DNA of 35,140 nucleotides. Source: DAOVQB01 sp023128935 (lineage in GTDB: Bacteria; Eisenbacteria; RBG-16-71-46; CAIMUX01; WJJG01). The DNA lies in contig DAOVQB010000023.1 of the NCBI GenBank assembly GCA_030628905.1, positions 1 through 35,140 of the forward strand, written 5' to 3'. The position numbers and the translations under genes are program-made. The notes under the pieces are model-generated. The model did no database searches, was not told the DNA's origin, and saw only the letters and a program-made list of their open reading frames with translations. Shown one piece after another: positions 34,906 through 35,140 of this stretch (the stretch's first letter is position 1; every line of letters starts with the position of its first letter).

Positions 34906-35140
34906 TACCGCGCCGGACGGAGCATCTTAGACATCGCCCCAACTACTAGCACTCACGCCATCTAGTCCCTACCCCGCGCCGCCCTCTGTGCCAATAATAG
35001 TGAGACACTTCTCCCCCTTGGAATTAGAGTAGAGGGCGGGGGGAGAAAAGGGGCTCAATCCAAATCTCTCAACGCTGAAAGCCTAAATTCGTAGGGACTT
35101 GGATGAGAGAATCTCCGGAGGGATGTTGTTCCCGGAAGAC

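Larger units (their letters stand above)
34670..35140. other. Non-coding right end rich in inverted repeats
   Basis: No gene with support. It contains a perfect palindrome at 34811, a cluster of TCCG half-sites at 34855-34917, and interleaved GC-rich inverted repeats at 34979-35047. These suggest a regulatory region or structured RNA ahead of a gene beyond the window. No tRNA or known riboswitch was recognised. Confidence 0.55.

Noticed and set aside
34670..35140. tRNA, RNase P or other housekeeping RNA at the right end
   Set aside because: No T-loop (GGTTCGAATCC-like), no RNase P core motif and no known riboswitch consensus were found by eye.

Overview
The window looks like chromosomal DNA of a high-GC, Gram-negative (diderm) bacterium. 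It carries two lipobox-bearing proteins, a full-length DsbD, PD40 beta-propeller peptidases of the S9 and tricorn types, a MoxR/DUF58/BatA operon, lipid-linked-sugar membrane glycosyltransferases and a secreted protein with a dockerin-like EF-hand tail. This mix is common in FCB-type and related uncultivated phyla (for example Candidatus Eisenbacteria-like genomes), but no rRNA or marker phylogeny is available here, so the lineage is inference only. No rRNA, tRNA or CRISPR array was recognised.

Layout: 1-6082 (minus) is a secreted-peptidase operon: an S9 prolyl-oligopeptidase-family enzyme, a tricorn-type protease with PDZ and S41 domains, and the first codons of another exported protein at the window edge. 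6294-8252 (plus) is a GT39-type membrane glycosyltransferase. 8253-11963 is a small accessory region: a decayed IS4-like transposase, a HARE-HTH/HrgA-like protein, a VapBC toxin-antitoxin pair and a DUF4213/DUF364 protein. 12128-21495 (minus) holds the moxR-DUF58-batA operon, a redox lipoprotein and mfd. 21943-26538 (plus) holds dsbD, a DUF5658 membrane protein and a TPR-thioredoxin lipoprotein. 26656-29443 (minus) is a 3-hydroxyacyl-CoA dehydrogenase/thiolase pair. 29994-30560 (plus) is the dockerin-like secreted protein. 30688-32925 (minus) holds a small membrane protein, a degraded stretch and a membrane-anchored sulfatase-superfamily enzyme. 33365-34669 (plus) is a GT87-type mannosyltransferase. 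34670-35140 is non-coding but rich in inverted repeats.

Functional links: DsbD probably brings reducing equivalents to extracytoplasmic CxxC proteins, two of which are encoded nearby. The GT39, GT87 and sulfatase-like enzymes fit envelope glycan building and trimming. The two large peptidases fit peptide scavenging. The dehydrogenase and thiolase catalyse consecutive beta-oxidation-type steps.

The most unusual signal cuts across genes. At least ten unrelated short tandem duplications lie in this one window. Those inside genes have unit lengths divisible by three (9, 15, 30, 36 bp) and sit in linkers of the tricorn protease, S9 peptidase and Mfd. Those at or beyond gene ends mostly do not (29, 41, 19, 16-17 bp), and several copy a gene's stop codon or its ribosome-binding site and start. 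This suggests an ongoing tandem-duplication process filtered by selection on reading frame. Other points of interest are a VapBC operator/promoter with an apparently leaderless start, a 15-bp perfect hairpin at the end of the thioredoxin lipoprotein gene, a sulfatase-superfamily enzyme with Thr in place of the formylglycine Cys/Ser, and a possible pseudoknot near the right edge.
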